Source: Armigeres subalbatus (lineage: Eukaryota; Arthropoda; Insecta; Diptera; Culicidae). From it: a stretch of 64,000 nucleotides of DNA. The stretch spans positions 373,320,949 through 373,384,948 of the forward strand of contig NC_085141.1 in the NCBI RefSeq assembly GCF_024139115.2, written 5' to 3'. This document shows positions 12,401 to 24,237 of the stretch, piece by piece; position 1 is the first letter of the stretch; each line of letters begins with the position of its first letter. The notes beneath the pieces were generated by a model. The model was not told the origin of the DNA, ran no database searches, and saw nothing but the letters and a program-made list of their open reading frames with translations. Made by a program: the position numbers and the translations under genes.

Positions 12401-14031
12401 ATTAGTCGGTCAAAAATGACTCCAACTTCAATTCACTGGCAAAAGATCATTTTCGAACCAATTTTCAATCTTGTGGATCCAAATTGGATTCCGCGGATGT
12501 TGTTACGGACTGGTTTTTTGCAATTTGGCCATTAGAACGCTGAGTAACAAACAATTGTGATGACCCATTTTGATGGACCTGAGTGGCCACCAGGTTCCTC
12601 CAGAAGAGCCGGAAAGTTCATAAAATTGGTCAATTCATGAAACTCATCACATAAGAGCGCAGTTTCTTCAAAGCTCTTCATTATCGTACTCTGAATAATA
12701 AAATATCCGTAAAAGTGGTCATTTTCTAAACGGTTACCGGGTTCTCTAGAAGATCCATGGCACTAGAAGAGCCATTTCTTATATACATTTCCTTGTCGTA
12801 CTTTGAGCGTGAAATCATTGTCGTGACCTATTCTCACGGATGTGTGTAAAAGTGATAAATAAAACCCTACTTAGAAGAACACGATTCTTCTTGAACTTTT
12901 TGTTTTACTACTTTTAATAACAAATGATCGTAACCCACATTATCATGGTTTGCCCACTGTAGGTCTTCAGGTAGATTCAGATCATCCGTCAAAGCGGTCA
13001 ATTCATGAGAGTCATCATAGTTTACTTATTATAATATCCTAATTAACGGCACAATAACAAAGAAAAACGGTATGGCAACTTTTGCTCAGAAATGGCTTGC
13101 AAGATGATGAATCACGAGAAACAAATCTCATAATTTTTAATTTTAATTGACATTATTATAAATGGCAGCAAAAAAAGTTCAACTATGATCAAGTTGGACA
13201 TAAGTTTAACCACAATAACCACATTTTTTACTAAGGTTTGAAAAATAGTTCATAACCTATAGTTAATACTGAAATCATCTTCTTCTTATTATTCATCTTC
13301 TTAGGAATTTCATTCTCCACTGGGACATTGCCGCCTCGCAGCTTAGTGTTCAATCAGCATTTCAAAAAAAAGTATTAAAAAACTACCTTCTTAGGATGAT
13401 CAATGAGTAGAATAGCAAACAGTTTACAAAATATCGTGCTCTAGTAGGATGAGTGTCATGTATTGACCGATTCTTTGGAACTTTAGGAGGTCACTCAAGT
13501 CTATGTGTATGGATCACGAGAGGGCCTTCACTGGCCATTAAAGTCCATAAGTCACGATAATAATGTCTTGCTCAGAGTGCGATAATAGATTTTTTTTTGT
13601 AAAACCACGCTCGACCCCGAACGAGTTTCGTTCATTGGCAACTTTTAGGGATATCTCGGGCATTTTACTGATATTTTTGAAGGACCTCCGGTGGCCACTC
13701 AGGCTCATAAGAATGGATAACGATAATTATCTATAACCCAGAGGATGTTTATGGAAATCTTTGAAAAAGCCGCATTCTTCTATGGTAAGTTTCATGAGTT
13801 GAACATTTCTGCGGATGATCTGGATCTTGGAAAGGTGTCCACTCAAGTACATTTAAATGGGTCACGCCAATCATTTGTTACTCACAGTACGATTATTAAA
13901 AGCTTTGTAAAAAAGCACTCTTCTATGATGAGTTTCATGATCTTCCGGAAGACCTCCGGTGGCCCCCAAGTCCATCAAAATGGGTCACCACAATCATTTA
14001 TTACTCAGCGTTCGAAAATTAGAAACTTTGG
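12400..14031. repeat. Degenerate tandem repeat family, both orientations
   Basis: A recurring phrase, CTCCGGTGGCCAC followed by AAGTCCATAAAAATGGGTCAC and then CATTTATTACTCAG, reads on the plus strand near 13500, 13680, 13830 and 13950, and again after the inserted element at 16620. Near 12540-12600 it appears inverted (TGACCCATTTTGATGG, then GAGTGGCCACCAGG). Spacing is roughly 120-170 bp. The inverted left part and direct right part suggest a foldback-type organisation. A possible left boundary is near 12365, but no matching right terminus was found. Confidence 0.6.
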
Positions 14032-14169
14032 AAAAAAACCCAGATTAATCCACCTAGCGGTGATGGTGCCTTTCTCGTTCGTTCAAAAGGTTTGGAAAAA
14101 TCTAAAATAACACCAATATGTGGATTGGTCTTATTTTTCATGTTTGTTTACACGCATAAAAAATTCTCG

Positions 14170-16385
14170 CCGAACGCAATTTGTTGCAAACAAATCGGAT
14201 GTTATAAGAGCAAAAAAATGGCATTTTATTTTTGTAGTTTTAAAATTAGTATTTTCGCCATAACTTTTGACCCAATTGTACAAAATCCGGCCAAGTTTCT
14301 ATAGGAAACAATGGGACAAGATTCTGCGTCGAATGCAATCTGATGCGAGAGACCTGAAAAGCACACATATTGCATATCAATAACAGTAACTTATATAATA
14401 TATATGACCGGATTCAGTCACAATATGATTACTGCAACCAGATTTGTTGAACTTGTGTGGCTTGGGAATAGATGAAGTCTAAGTGCTAAAAAAGTAGGCT
14501 AGACTTTTTGAACTCTTTTTCACAATAAATAGTAATTTTACCATAACTTCTAAGCCCATAGTCCGATCTGGCCAATTTTCATTAAGAATCAATGAGACAT
14601 TATGCGTCGAATGCAATTTTAATGCGAAACAAATCAGTTGAGAAAAGTACCCTGAAAATGAGTGACATTTTTTTTGTGATTTTTCCATATAAAATGGTAA
14701 AATTTTCGATCCCATAGTCCGATATGGCCAATTTTCAATAGGAAACAACGGGACAGGATTCTACGTCAGAATGCAGCTTGTTGAGGCAAATCAGTTGAGG
14801 ATAAGTGCCCGAAAAATGGTGACATTTTGCGCGATTTTTTCGTATGAATTTGTTATTTTGGCCATAACTTTTCGATCCCATAGTCGGTACTGGCCGAATT
14901 TCGAATGAAACAATGGAACAGCTTTCTGCGTCGAATGCAACTTGTTGCGAGCAAATCAGTTGAGGATAAGTTGCCCGAAAAAAATGAGTGACATTTTTTA
15001 CGCGGTTTTTCGTACGAATTTGTATTTTGGCGCCATAACTTTTTGATCCCATAGTCCGGTCTGTGCCAATTTCGAATAGGAAACAATGGAGACAGGATTC
15101 TGCGTCGAGATGCAACTTGTTGCCGAGCAAATCGATTTCAGGCCATAAAAGCCCGAAAAATGAGTGACATTTTTCACGCAAATTTTCGTATGAATTTGTA
15201 TTTTGGCCATAAATCACGATCCATAGTCCGATCCTGGCCAATTTCAAATAGAGAAACAATGGGATATGGATTTTGCGTCGAATACGGCAACATGTTGCCG
15301 AGCAAATCAGTTGAGGATAAGTGCCCGAAAAATGAGTGACATTTTTTACGCGATTTTTTTCGTATGAATATATGTATTTTGGCCATAAATCACGACGATC
15401 CCATAGTCCGATCTGGCCAGATTTCAAATAAGAAACAATGGGATAGGATTTGCGTCCAGCGAATGCAACTTGTTGCCGAGAGCAAATCAGTTGAGATAGA
15501 CTGCCGAAAAATGGTGAACATTTTTTACGCGATTTTTCGTATGAATATGTTATGTTTGGCCCATAACTCTCGATCCCATCACTTCCGATCCTGGCCAATT
15601 TCAAATAGGAAACAATGGAACAGCTTTCTGCGTCGAATGCAACTTGTTGCGAGCAAATCAGTTGAGGATAAGTGCCCGAAAAATGAGTGACATTTTTGCT
15701 GATTCTTTCGTATGAATTTGTATTTTGGCCATAACTCTCGATCCCATGGTCGATCTGGCCAATTTCAAATAGAGAAACAATGGGACAGGATTCTGCGTCA
15801 GATATGCAACATTTGTTGCAGGCAAATCAGTTGAGGATAAGTGCCCGAAAAGTAGGTGACATTTTTTACGCGATTTTCATCGTACGCAATTTGTTATTTT
15901 GGCCATAACTCTCGATCCATAGTCCGATCTGGCCAATTTCAAATAGGAAACAATAGGACAGGATTCTGCGTCGAGGAATGCAACTTGTTGCGAGCAAATC
16001 AGTTGAGGATAAAGATGCCCGAAAAATGAGTGACATTTTTACACGCGATTTTTTCGTATGAATTTGTACATTTTGGCCGCAACTCTCTCGATCCCATACT
16101 TCGATCTGGCCAATTTCAAATGAGAACAATGTGAACAGCTTTCTGCGTCAGAATGCAACATGTTGCGAGCAAATCAGTTGAGGATAAATTGCCCGAAAAA
16201 TGAAACTGACATTTTTTTACGCGATTCTTTCGTATGAATTTGTATTTTGGCCATAACTCTCTCGATCCATAGTCCGATCTGGCCAATTTCAAATAGGAAA
16301 CAATGGGACAGGATTCTGCGTCGAATACAACTTATTTGCGAGCAAATCAGTTGAGGATAAGTGCCCGAAAATGGTATTGACATTT
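14170..16385. repeat. ~165-178-bp tandem array, about 11-13 units
   Basis: The core CAACTTGTTGCGAGCAAATC recurs near 14178, 14335, 14623, 14777, 14942, 15116, 15290, 15467, 15645, 15808, 15980, 16158 and 16331. Each unit also carries CCGATCTGGCCAATTTC, GGAAACAATGGGACAG and TGCCCGAAAAATGAGTGAC. The first two or three units are more diverged and the last ten are regularly spaced. Single-base insertions and deletions are frequent from 14750 to 16300. Short open frames on either strand are by-products of the repeat. Confidence 0.9.
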
Positions 16386-16399
16386 TTTGAGTAGTTTTG

Positions 16400-16433
16400 C
16401 ACACACACACACACATACACACACACACACACA
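16400..16433. repeat. (CA)n microsatellite inside the TIR element
   Basis: A CA dinucleotide run with one TA interruption. It sits at the position where related copies carry GT repeats in the opposite orientation (25265-25295 and 40231-40276), so the microsatellite is an inherited part of the element. Confidence 0.9.
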
Positions 16434-16589
16434 GACATCTGCACCTCAATTCGTCCGAACTGAGTCGATTGGTATATAACACTATATGGGTCTTAGGGTC
16501 TCCTATAAAAAGTTTGTTTTGGAGTGAACATATAGCCTTTACTGGCCGTATACTCAGTATACGAGAAAGGCAAAAACATAATCTTCTAT

Positions 16590-16830
16590 AATGAGGAAGA
16601 ATACGGACGTTCCGGATCTCTTCGAGAACCTCCGGTGGCCAATCAAGTTCATCAAAATGGGTCACCATAATCATTTTTACTCAGTGTTTGAAAATTAATA
16701 GCTTTAAAAAAAACTGCACTCTTCTATGATAAGTATCATGAATTGACCACTTTTACGGACGTTCCGGACCATCCGAAAGGACACCAGACCGTAGAATAGC
16801 CAGGAATTGTGTTAATCTATGGAAATAGAC
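16590..16830 (+). repeat. Resumption of the CTCCGGTGGCCA tandem repeat
   Basis: After the TIR element ends, the flanking repeat continues with GAACCTCCGGTGGCCAATCA, the GGGTCACCATAATC phrase and CTTCTATGATAAGTATCATG. It fades near 16830. This supports insertion of the element into a pre-existing repeat. Confidence 0.65.
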
Positions 16831-17222
16831 TATGGCTACATTCTATTGCGATTATTGCTACGCAAATTTGTGAGCATTTCCAAAATTACCCTTCGAAAGG
16901 CAAGAAATCACGCCAAAAATTAGCCTAAGAATCTATATTTCTTCTAAAGAGCTGATTCCTGATAGGAACCAGAATGGCCAATTGCAAAAATCCGTCCGTA
17001 ACGACATCCGCATGGAATCCATACATCCTATTTGGTTCCAAAAGATTAGAAAATCGATTCGAAAATATGAACTTTGAGGAGCAGAATTTAAGTTGGGATC
17101 ATTTTATAACCGCTTTATGTGCGCAATGTATGTCAACTTTATTTGTTGTACCGTCCCTAAGGTCGTTAAAAAGTTGCTTACCACAAAAAATTAGCGTTGC
17201 AGCAATACGTAATAACTTCTAG

Positions 17223-17247
17223 NNNNNNNNNNNNNNNNNNNNNNNNN
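17223..17247. other. Assembly gap (25 N)
   Basis: Twenty-five consecutive N characters, a placeholder length rather than a measured distance. Confidence 0.99.
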
Positions 17248-17249
17248 CT

Positions 17250-17830
17250 AGTGTCCTTCGTTCAGTTGCATGTTACTCAGCCCCTCCCCCTCCTCTTTCT
17301 AAATTACATTCCATGATGATATCTCTTAGTGAATATGTACAAAATTTGGTTGATATGGGTACTGGGGGTTGGGAATTCTATGATTGCTCGTTTTATAAAG
17401 ACACCCTCCCCATACCTCCTTTTTTACAATGAGCCGCTACCCGCTTTGTTATCTTTTGTTTAGGGTGAGAATGTTTTGTATCAAATTTGGTTGAAATCAG
17501 ATGCAGGGGTTCAATTTTACTCTAGATTACCGTTTCTGACCATACCCCTCCCTCAGACCCTCCCCCTTTCAAAGATTACACTCTCTTATGGTTGTCTCCT
17601 TATATTGAATATTGTACAAAATTTGATTGAAATCGGTCCCTGGAGATGCAAGTTACACATAATTGTTCGTTTTCTAAACAAAACCCCCTCCCCTTTCTAA
17701 ATGACCCTCCACCCCTTGTCACTTCCCTGAGGATGAGAACGTGTGTACCAAATTTGGTTGAATTCGAGTCAATGGTTCAAGTAGTTAGCGAACATACATA
17801 CATAGATTGATTTTATATATATAGAAGATT
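17250..17830. repeat. Degenerate ~120-140-bp repeat with C-rich tracts
   Basis: The phrase AAATTTGGTTGAAATC recurs near 17340, 17485, 17620 and 17745, each time followed by C-rich CCCCTCCC-type tracts. The last copy leads into GTTAGCGAACATACATACAT and an AT run, a tail style common in arthropod repeat ends. Identity is otherwise unknown. Confidence 0.6.
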
Positions 17831-18044
17831 ATTCGGGATTTTGCATAAAATATTCAGGCATGCACACCTCATTCGACAATCGACAGAAACAACAAGGCAG
17901 TGGCAATTCAATTGTCACATCCTATCCTAGGTTTGGAATAACTGTTTCTGTATTCGAAGCATATCACCATGGAGACCTTGTCCAACCGCCGACTGTTGGT
18001 GGAGAGCCCTTCTTCTATTCGTTTATTTAAAATATTTTTTAAAC

Positions 18045-18127
18045 AAACCTGCTAAACAATCGTGATGAATTTTATAATTTAAAAAAATCACGTTAATAAA
18101 GATTAAAAAAAAAACCTGCTAAACAAT
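18045..18127 (+). mobile_element. 51-bp A-tailed insertion with 16-bp target duplication
   Basis: AAACCTGCTAAACAAT occurs at 18045-18060 and again at 18112-18127. Between them is a 51-bp insert ending in GATTAAAAAAAAA. A perfect 16-bp direct duplication around a short A-tailed segment is the hallmark of target-primed reverse transcription, so this is likely a severely 5'-truncated LINE or SINE tail. Confidence 0.75.
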
Positions 18128-18633
18128 GCTAGTCAGCCTGACTACTTTGTCACAATAGTTACCAAACTTACATATACAAATTGGACCGCATAAGTTGCAA
18201 AGTGTTGCGGTATTATTATTCATGCTTTCTTGAATATGCTCATTTTGTTTTTTTCACATATACATTCTCACAATACACACAATCCAGTGTTGTTTGTTTT
18301 TGTTATCGTTTTCGAAAGCGAGGAATAAAAATAGACGAAGCGTAGCATACTGTCCGCTGAATGGGCTCACGAGCTTGATAGTGCTTTTATTAGCGAGTTT
18401 ACCTCGCGGTGTAGTGCCGTAGTGCCATTTAATAAAAGAGCTAAGTAGCCCCCGCGCGAGAGAACACTTCAAACTGATAGCAGCGAGACTTACCGACTCG
18501 GATCGAAAGTTACCTACATCGAAAGCTAGTAGCAAAACAACAATGTTGATTGCTTTCTTAATGAATCATATGAACGCATGTGAACGTGGCACTTTACCAA
18601 ATACTGACGTTTTTCAATTTCGTTCTGTTCCAG

Positions 18634-18745
18634 ATAAAGTGAAACTCGTGAAAGGCCAGACCCTTGATCATCACCGGATTCTCTTGGACATCCAGCGGTA
18701 CCAGCTTGCGAACGAGATCGAAACCACCATCAAGGAGCTCGGCAT
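18634..18745 (+). CDS. Exon-like open segment, protein not recognised
   Basis: A polypyrimidine-AG acceptor (CGTTCTGTTCCAG) is followed by a 112-nt open stretch and a consensus donor GTAAGT. It translates from the second residue as KVKLVKGQTLDHH and ends TTIKELG. The residue mix is charged and amphipathic, with codon use unlike the surrounding AT-rich DNA. As an internal exon it would start mid-codon (two bases completing the first codon) and leave two bases over. The frame also reaches ATG-TAA exactly at the donor, so a terminal exon is possible. I could not assign it to a family. It does not match the Gprk1 regions I know, so a link to the plus-strand exons 42 kb downstream is unproven. Confidence 0.4.
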
Positions 18746-19743
18746 GTAAGTTGCATGCACAATTTATTTCAAATAAGTCAAGCGTTTTGATATTGCAAAA
18801 AAACAAAACCAAAGGCCTTCATCCTTTTAAACTCAAAGTTTAGCAAACGTTGATCTGAATTTTCCTTCATTTGCGGTTTCCCTTATCGGACAACAAGTTC
18901 CAGTCTATTTGATTCGCTGTTCGCTGCCGTGGCAATGATGACCAATTTTCCCTTTTGTTCGGTTCAGTCAGTCTTCTGCGAAACGAAATGAAATAATTTT
19001 CTCGGAAGAGTAGTGAACAGGCTAGCCTTTCGCCAAATAAAATCGATTCGGGCCAGCACAGTGAAAAAAGCGAAACAACCAAGTTGAATCACAAAAAGGG
19101 ACAAGTAAATTATTGCCATAGGGAAGCGGATCGAATAACTAAAGCAAAAAAAACACTCAACGGGAATGAAACCTTGTGTGGTTGGCTCGATTCTGTACTG
19201 TGTTGGAAACAACAACTGCGTTCGGCGAGCACTGAATCGAATACTACCGATCCGACTGAACCGCGGATGGTGGGTGTACGTAGAACTTGGTTACTCACGC
19301 TCAAAATCTCCCTCTTCGTTGTGTGACAGTGTGTTAGTTCGAATCAGTTTGCTAGAGAATGCAGTGGAATGGGGGAAAAACTCATAAGATAGTCAGAAGC
19401 AACATAAGGTGGATGGGAGAAATCGATTACGCTGAGTGACGAGTTTCTGTTCGCGCTTGTGGTGGGTGGGTTGGAGAGCTCAATGACATGTGATGCGAGA
19501 GTTAATATTTGTGAGGTAGAGAGGTTTGTAGAGCAAGGAAAAAATAAAATAATAGGGTTTAATAAAATAAAATAAAATAATAGTATTAATAATTTTTGTT
19601 TCATTTACAGACATAATTCTTGGCATTCTCAAAATAAAGAGAAGAAAGTGGGACAAAAGTCACAAAAAATGTTGTTAATCAAGTAAAATATTTTTTTCAG
19701 TCTTGTTGTGTCATTTTTCTTTGTGAATAGATGAAAAAACAAA
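18746..19743. other. No recognised gene
   Basis: AT-rich DNA with an AATAAAATAA-type low-complexity run near 19540-19580. Reading frames on both strands are short and featureless. Confidence 0.4.
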
Positions 19744-21831
19744 CAGCTCACTGCCGTCGGACGCATAAATGTCACATGTTACAAACGAGAAAAATGAGAA
19801 AAACGCATTTGAAGTTTCAAAATGCATTCATCCATCCATAACTTCGCTTTTTATTGACTTTCACGCAATAAACTATGAAGAATATTCATATTCTTTGGGC
19901 CGAATGAAACATTGCCAAAACAACTATTTTCCACGTTTTTCAATCAAACCCGAATGTGACACTTATGCCGCGAAATTCAATGGTCATGCAAAAATGTACG
20001 CATATTGTCACCGTGAACTGAGAGATAGTTGTTAATTTGTTTTTACATTTGCGAGCGACGATTGTATTTCTTTGGTGATTTTTTTGCTGTCGGAAGAAGT
20101 GGAACCGAAATGGAATATCAATACAGACAATCCAGTGGCGCGGAATCGGAGAGGACTTCCTCGGTTCGACTTAAAAAACAGGCAATCGTTTTCTGTTTGC
20201 GGAGAGCAAACGTTCCATTACGGTCCAAGGGTTGAACACCCGGTTTAAGCGTCAGTGGCGTAGTTTCCTTGCCTTGGACAAGGACATCACTACATCTTCA
20301 ACGTCAAAGGAATCGACTGTCTTATCGAGATGATGGTGACAAAGTGCTACCAGGAAGCAGTTTTTCTGTGGTTGCAAAAGTTCTCAATTATGTATTTGGT
20401 ATTTGTAAGTTATGGACTTATTTTCTAGGTCTTACGGCTTCCACGGTTGGATTGCTTTAAGAACATTATTTTCTCTGTAAAGGCTGCTGGTCTTTAATGA
20501 GAGCTTTGCGCCTGCATACCCATTGTCTGCGTGCATTTGGTCCGAGTCAGTCATGAAGCCAACGAAATTCTTAGCTATTTCTTCAAGTTAATATAAAGTA
20601 CGCTGACCTGAAGACATTATCTTTTGGTTGGATAATTGTTGTTCTGAAATAAGAACTGGAATTTATTCCATCACATTACCTACTCATAAACAGTAATGAA
20701 ATTCAGGTCGAGCGCATATTGTTGGAGAACTTTGAATCAGGACATACGTTAAAGGCCGCGACTTTCCATGCGGCGTTTGATTCCAAAATGTCCATGAACG
20801 TGTCGTCAGTTAGAAAACTTCAAGTCTGTGGTTGGCATAAAGAACAATGTTTACCTACTTGATATACAAGCAACACTTCTTCAAAGCTCACCGTTTTGGA
20901 GTATGCTATAAACCACTGCAAGCCACGCCCGTACGTGGATTCCATGCGAAAAGTGGTGTTTGAAAAAAGGCGTTTTGAACTTGGATACGCAAACAATATC
21001 AATAGTTGTTGCTTCTTCAACTGCTAGTTGTTTTCCAAGAAGCAATGTAAGTTGGTTGTAAAGGATTCATCCTCTTTTGATATTAATGTACGTTGGCAAA
21101 ATGCTTCTCAAAGAATTGAAGAAAACTTCTTTAATGAAAATGGTTCAACCTGTTTTTTTCAAGAGAAAAATCGTTTTCATGATCGTCCGACAGAAAGAAG
21201 GTTCTGAATAATTTTTGTTCTTGTTTCATACTTTGAATCAATTTTATCGCCATAACATGTCACAATAATTGAATTTTACAAAAAAACGGGTTTGCTAGAG
21301 GGTTACTCTTTATCACATTTTTATGGTCCCTGGATATTTTAATTATGTCACATTTTCATTCTCTTCTTCACGTTATACTTGGAAGTTCTAGACAATATAA
21401 TACTTCCCCTCTTATTTCATGGACAACCGTCCATATAAATTCTGAAAGTAGGGAAAGACCTTGCATACTTACTAGCCACCCTTCATAGCTATCCACGTGG
21501 GTTGTAGATGACCCTAAAAGCATATATATATATTTATTTTATGGACGGTCCTCAGGACACATCACGCAGTGCTATGTGTCTTTTTAGTAGTATCATATCT
21601 TTGTTTTAGTGTGACAAATATGCGTCCATTTATCCCGGTGTGACAAGTATGCGTCCATTTGCTCGAATGTGACAAATTGACTGCAGATTTTTTTCGAGTT
21701 TTCTAGAATAAAACCTATGTTTTGAGAAAATATATCAAAAATACGTTTCAAATTAAGGCGTTAGACATCAAAACCTCAAAAACGTTAAAATGTATCATGT
21801 GACATTTATGCGTCCAACGGCAGCTCAGCTG
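19744..21831. mobile_element. 2.1-kb TIR element with subterminal repeats, no intact transposase
   Basis: CTGCCGTCGGACGCATAAAT, then GTCACATG (from 19751), is inverted at 21796-21823 with two mismatches, and CAGCT lies outside both ends. Subterminal copies of TGTGACA-WWTATGCGTCC occur as direct repeats near 21612 and 21643, with a weaker one near 21670. Diverged copies lie near 19955 and, inverted, near 19995. Such arrays are typical transposase-binding regions of hAT-like and other cut-and-paste elements. The interior has only short open frames (for example 20029-20235 and 20269-20460) that I cannot identify. No clear target-site duplication was found. Confidence 0.65.
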
Positions 21832-22199
21832 TCTATCAATTTTTGAATGATTGCGCGGACATACAAACTTTAACAGATTTGACATTTCGGAATATAAATT
21901 TATGACATTGTTTACCGGAGCTCAAGTGAATGAGTACTGCTATAACATCTATCCTACGACTTTTCTTGGTACATATGCTGTCATGAGATCATGGGTTCAA
22001 TCCAGGCTCGTCCCATTCTCCTACTTTGTATCTTTCTCTATATTTTTCATGTTCCAGCAATCGCTAGAACAGAAATGGACTTCCATTCCGTTTCCATTTC
22101 TATCCTATACCTTCAACTTGACTATTCTAGCAGTAGCTGCTAGAATTGGAAATAAACTAAAAAGCTCGTTTCTTACATCTAAGTAGAAATTCCATCAGT

Positions 22200-23220
22200 C
22201 GCTTTCTTCTATCTATAACATTGGCAGCTCGTTAACCAAGACGAACCTCTGCCTCTCGAACCTAACCCAAAAATTCCAAATTCCGTATGAACTCGTGGCA
22301 AGTGCAGAGGTATATTCGGCTTGCAGTGGGCGATTGATTGCATCATCATTTCCTCCCTTCCCTACATTGACTTGCATTCTGACGTGGCAGGCGCCAGTAT
22401 GACCTAACAAATGAGATCACCAGTACTTGTACATTGAAGATGAGTGCTAGTCCCAAGCAAACATCTGTTGATTCTCTGTGCAAGAACAGCTGATCTGGTC
22501 ATAATGGAGTAGCAACTACGGGCAGTCAATCAAGCTCAAGCTCAAGCTATAACATCCAAACTATTACCTACTGCTGAACGCATGTTTACGACTAATTTTA
22601 TGATTGCTCAATTCCGGATAACAAACCTGTTCAATCCATGCGTTTCTTTAGCTGTTTCCGTGACAGCTTGAATTGCATCGATGGTGGATTGCCCTTTCGA
22701 GAACCGATTATGTACTTGCTAAGCCACTAGCACGACAAACGGTTGTAGGCAACTCCCAAACATGTTCGCTGCAGCCAGAATCGCTTGTTTACCAGAAAGG
22801 TTCCCTAAACTTCCTTAGAAATCAATAAGTCCACCATTGATAACTAGCGGCACTACATCGACAGCTTCGTACGGTGTAGTTGGCCAAATCGACAAATCGT
22901 GCATAAGGAACAATCGTTCTACTATCCTGGAGAATATTTCAATGGTTGTGCTTTTGGTCTTAGCCGTTACGACCTTGTATGTGTTATCCCAGCATAGGAT
23001 TCCCAGTGGATATCATTTACCTTTCGGCATAATTCACCAAAGCAAGCGCGTTTGCTACGTTGGATTGGTTGCGATGTGAAGATCTGCTTTTGTTTCAGAG
23101 TCCTATCACTTTGCATCCTTCTGTTAGCTTTGAGACAAGTTCTCCGATGTTCCGCAATCGTGTCGTTCCACCAGATGGCCAACCTTTGGAGTATTCTTCC
23201 TCGACGTATCACATGCACGT
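22200..23220 (-). pseudogene. Decayed R1-clade LINE, linker and reverse transcriptase region
   Basis: Read on the minus strand from 23218, the stretch WWNDTIAEHRRTCLKANRR and, after a break, CFGELCRKVND resembles the region between endonuclease and reverse transcriptase in R1-clade elements. Further along come a WPTTPYEAVDVVP-like segment and FSKGQSTIDAIQAVTET, the conserved motif preceding the catalytic palm. Frameshifts and stops are frequent and neither end of the element is preserved. This is a fossil fragment with no coding capacity. R1 clade is my best match, with other R1/Jockey-group elements as alternatives. Confidence 0.65.
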
Positions 23221-23287
23221 GTTAGGCCGATGCCAAACGGGCGTAACACTTATTATTTCAATATCGTTCTCGTGTTTAAGGATTTCA

Positions 23288-23518
23288 AGGCACTGTCTCA
23301 TTTTTCGGATTAATTTTCATTTTACTCAAAAGTGACAGTTCTAAAATTAAAAAATCACCTATTAATAAGAATGGCTGGTGCTACAATAAGACATCGATCA
23401 AAAATGGTTCGATATCTGTCAAAAGTAATCTTGCTCTGCGAGCAGGTTTATTCGATAATTATTTAACTGTCACTTTTAAGTTTAAATTAAGTTCAATTAT
23501 CCAAATGAGACAGAGCCT
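23288..23518. mobile_element. 231-bp MITE
   Basis: AGGCACTGTCTCATTT at the left is inverted at the right (AAATGAGACAGAGCCT). Inner segments AAAAGTGACAGTT and AACTGTCACTTTTAAG are also inverted. There is no coding capacity. The target duplication is not clear. Confidence 0.75.
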
Positions 23519-24237
23519 AAAAATAACTTCAACGAATATCGGACTTGCGCAATGTTTGCTTATCCTTCGATTTTTTTCATTGAAAATCCGCGTTTGGTAA
23601 CTTCGGAGAACAATTCGATAAATACAAAATATGTTGTTCCATTTTCTGCGGGCATTTGAAAGAAAATAGTTTCCCTTTTTCTGTGAATTTTGAGATTTGC
23701 ATTTTTTAACGCCATTTTTTTAAAAGGCTGGGATCCTTAAGAGCCAAGACAAACCGTTTTCCGTGCACATGGAAGCGGTACGAAATCGACTTGTGTACAG
23801 AAATGTCGTTAGGAGCAAACTTAAAATAGGAATCCAACATGGTCCAACAAGTTTTACCATACCTACGTCCTACGTCTGTTTGTATGTGGTGATAATCGAT
23901 CACTCAGCATGTAATCGGTTATCAATTGCAACATTCTTTAAATCTCCCCAACACTTCTGGTTTTGTGCTAAATGTGCTTGGAGAAGCAAATTATTCTCCA
24001 TCTGATGAATCCATGTTTTAAAGTAAGTAAGTTATTTAATATTTGTATCGGCCCAATTTGTAGCAAAATTTCTAAGCAAAATTTTTCAGAGAGAATTGTT
24101 CAAAAATCATTCAGAATTCCGGCACTTTATCAGGATTGTATAAAGTAATGTCAAAGTTTTACAGGAAATTTCTTTACTGGATTTTCCTGAATATCCACAG
24201 AAATTCTTTCGAAGTTTTTTCTTGGATTATTGTAAAA

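Larger units (their letters stand above)
14032..16573 (-). mobile_element. TGCCTTTCTCG-family TIR element, copy 1, with tandemly amplified interior
   Basis: The left end (AACCCAGATTAATCCACC, then TAGCGGTGATGGTGCCTTTCTCG) is the reverse complement of the right ends of the elements finishing at 27500 and about 40828. The right end (ATACGAGAAAGGCAAAAA, preceded by a CA-repeat and TATATAACACTATATGGG) is the reverse complement of their left ends. The interior is mostly a tandem array of ~170-bp units, whereas the other copies carry one related segment. It interrupts the tandem repeat family of 12400-14031, which resumes at about 16590. No transposase is encoded, so it is presumably non-autonomous. 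Confidence 0.8.

Noticed and set aside
14479..16674. Repetitive minus-strand proteins such as the 289-codon frame at 14735-15604
   Set aside because: They are translations of the ~170-bp tandem array. The repeated peptide shifts frame at every indel.
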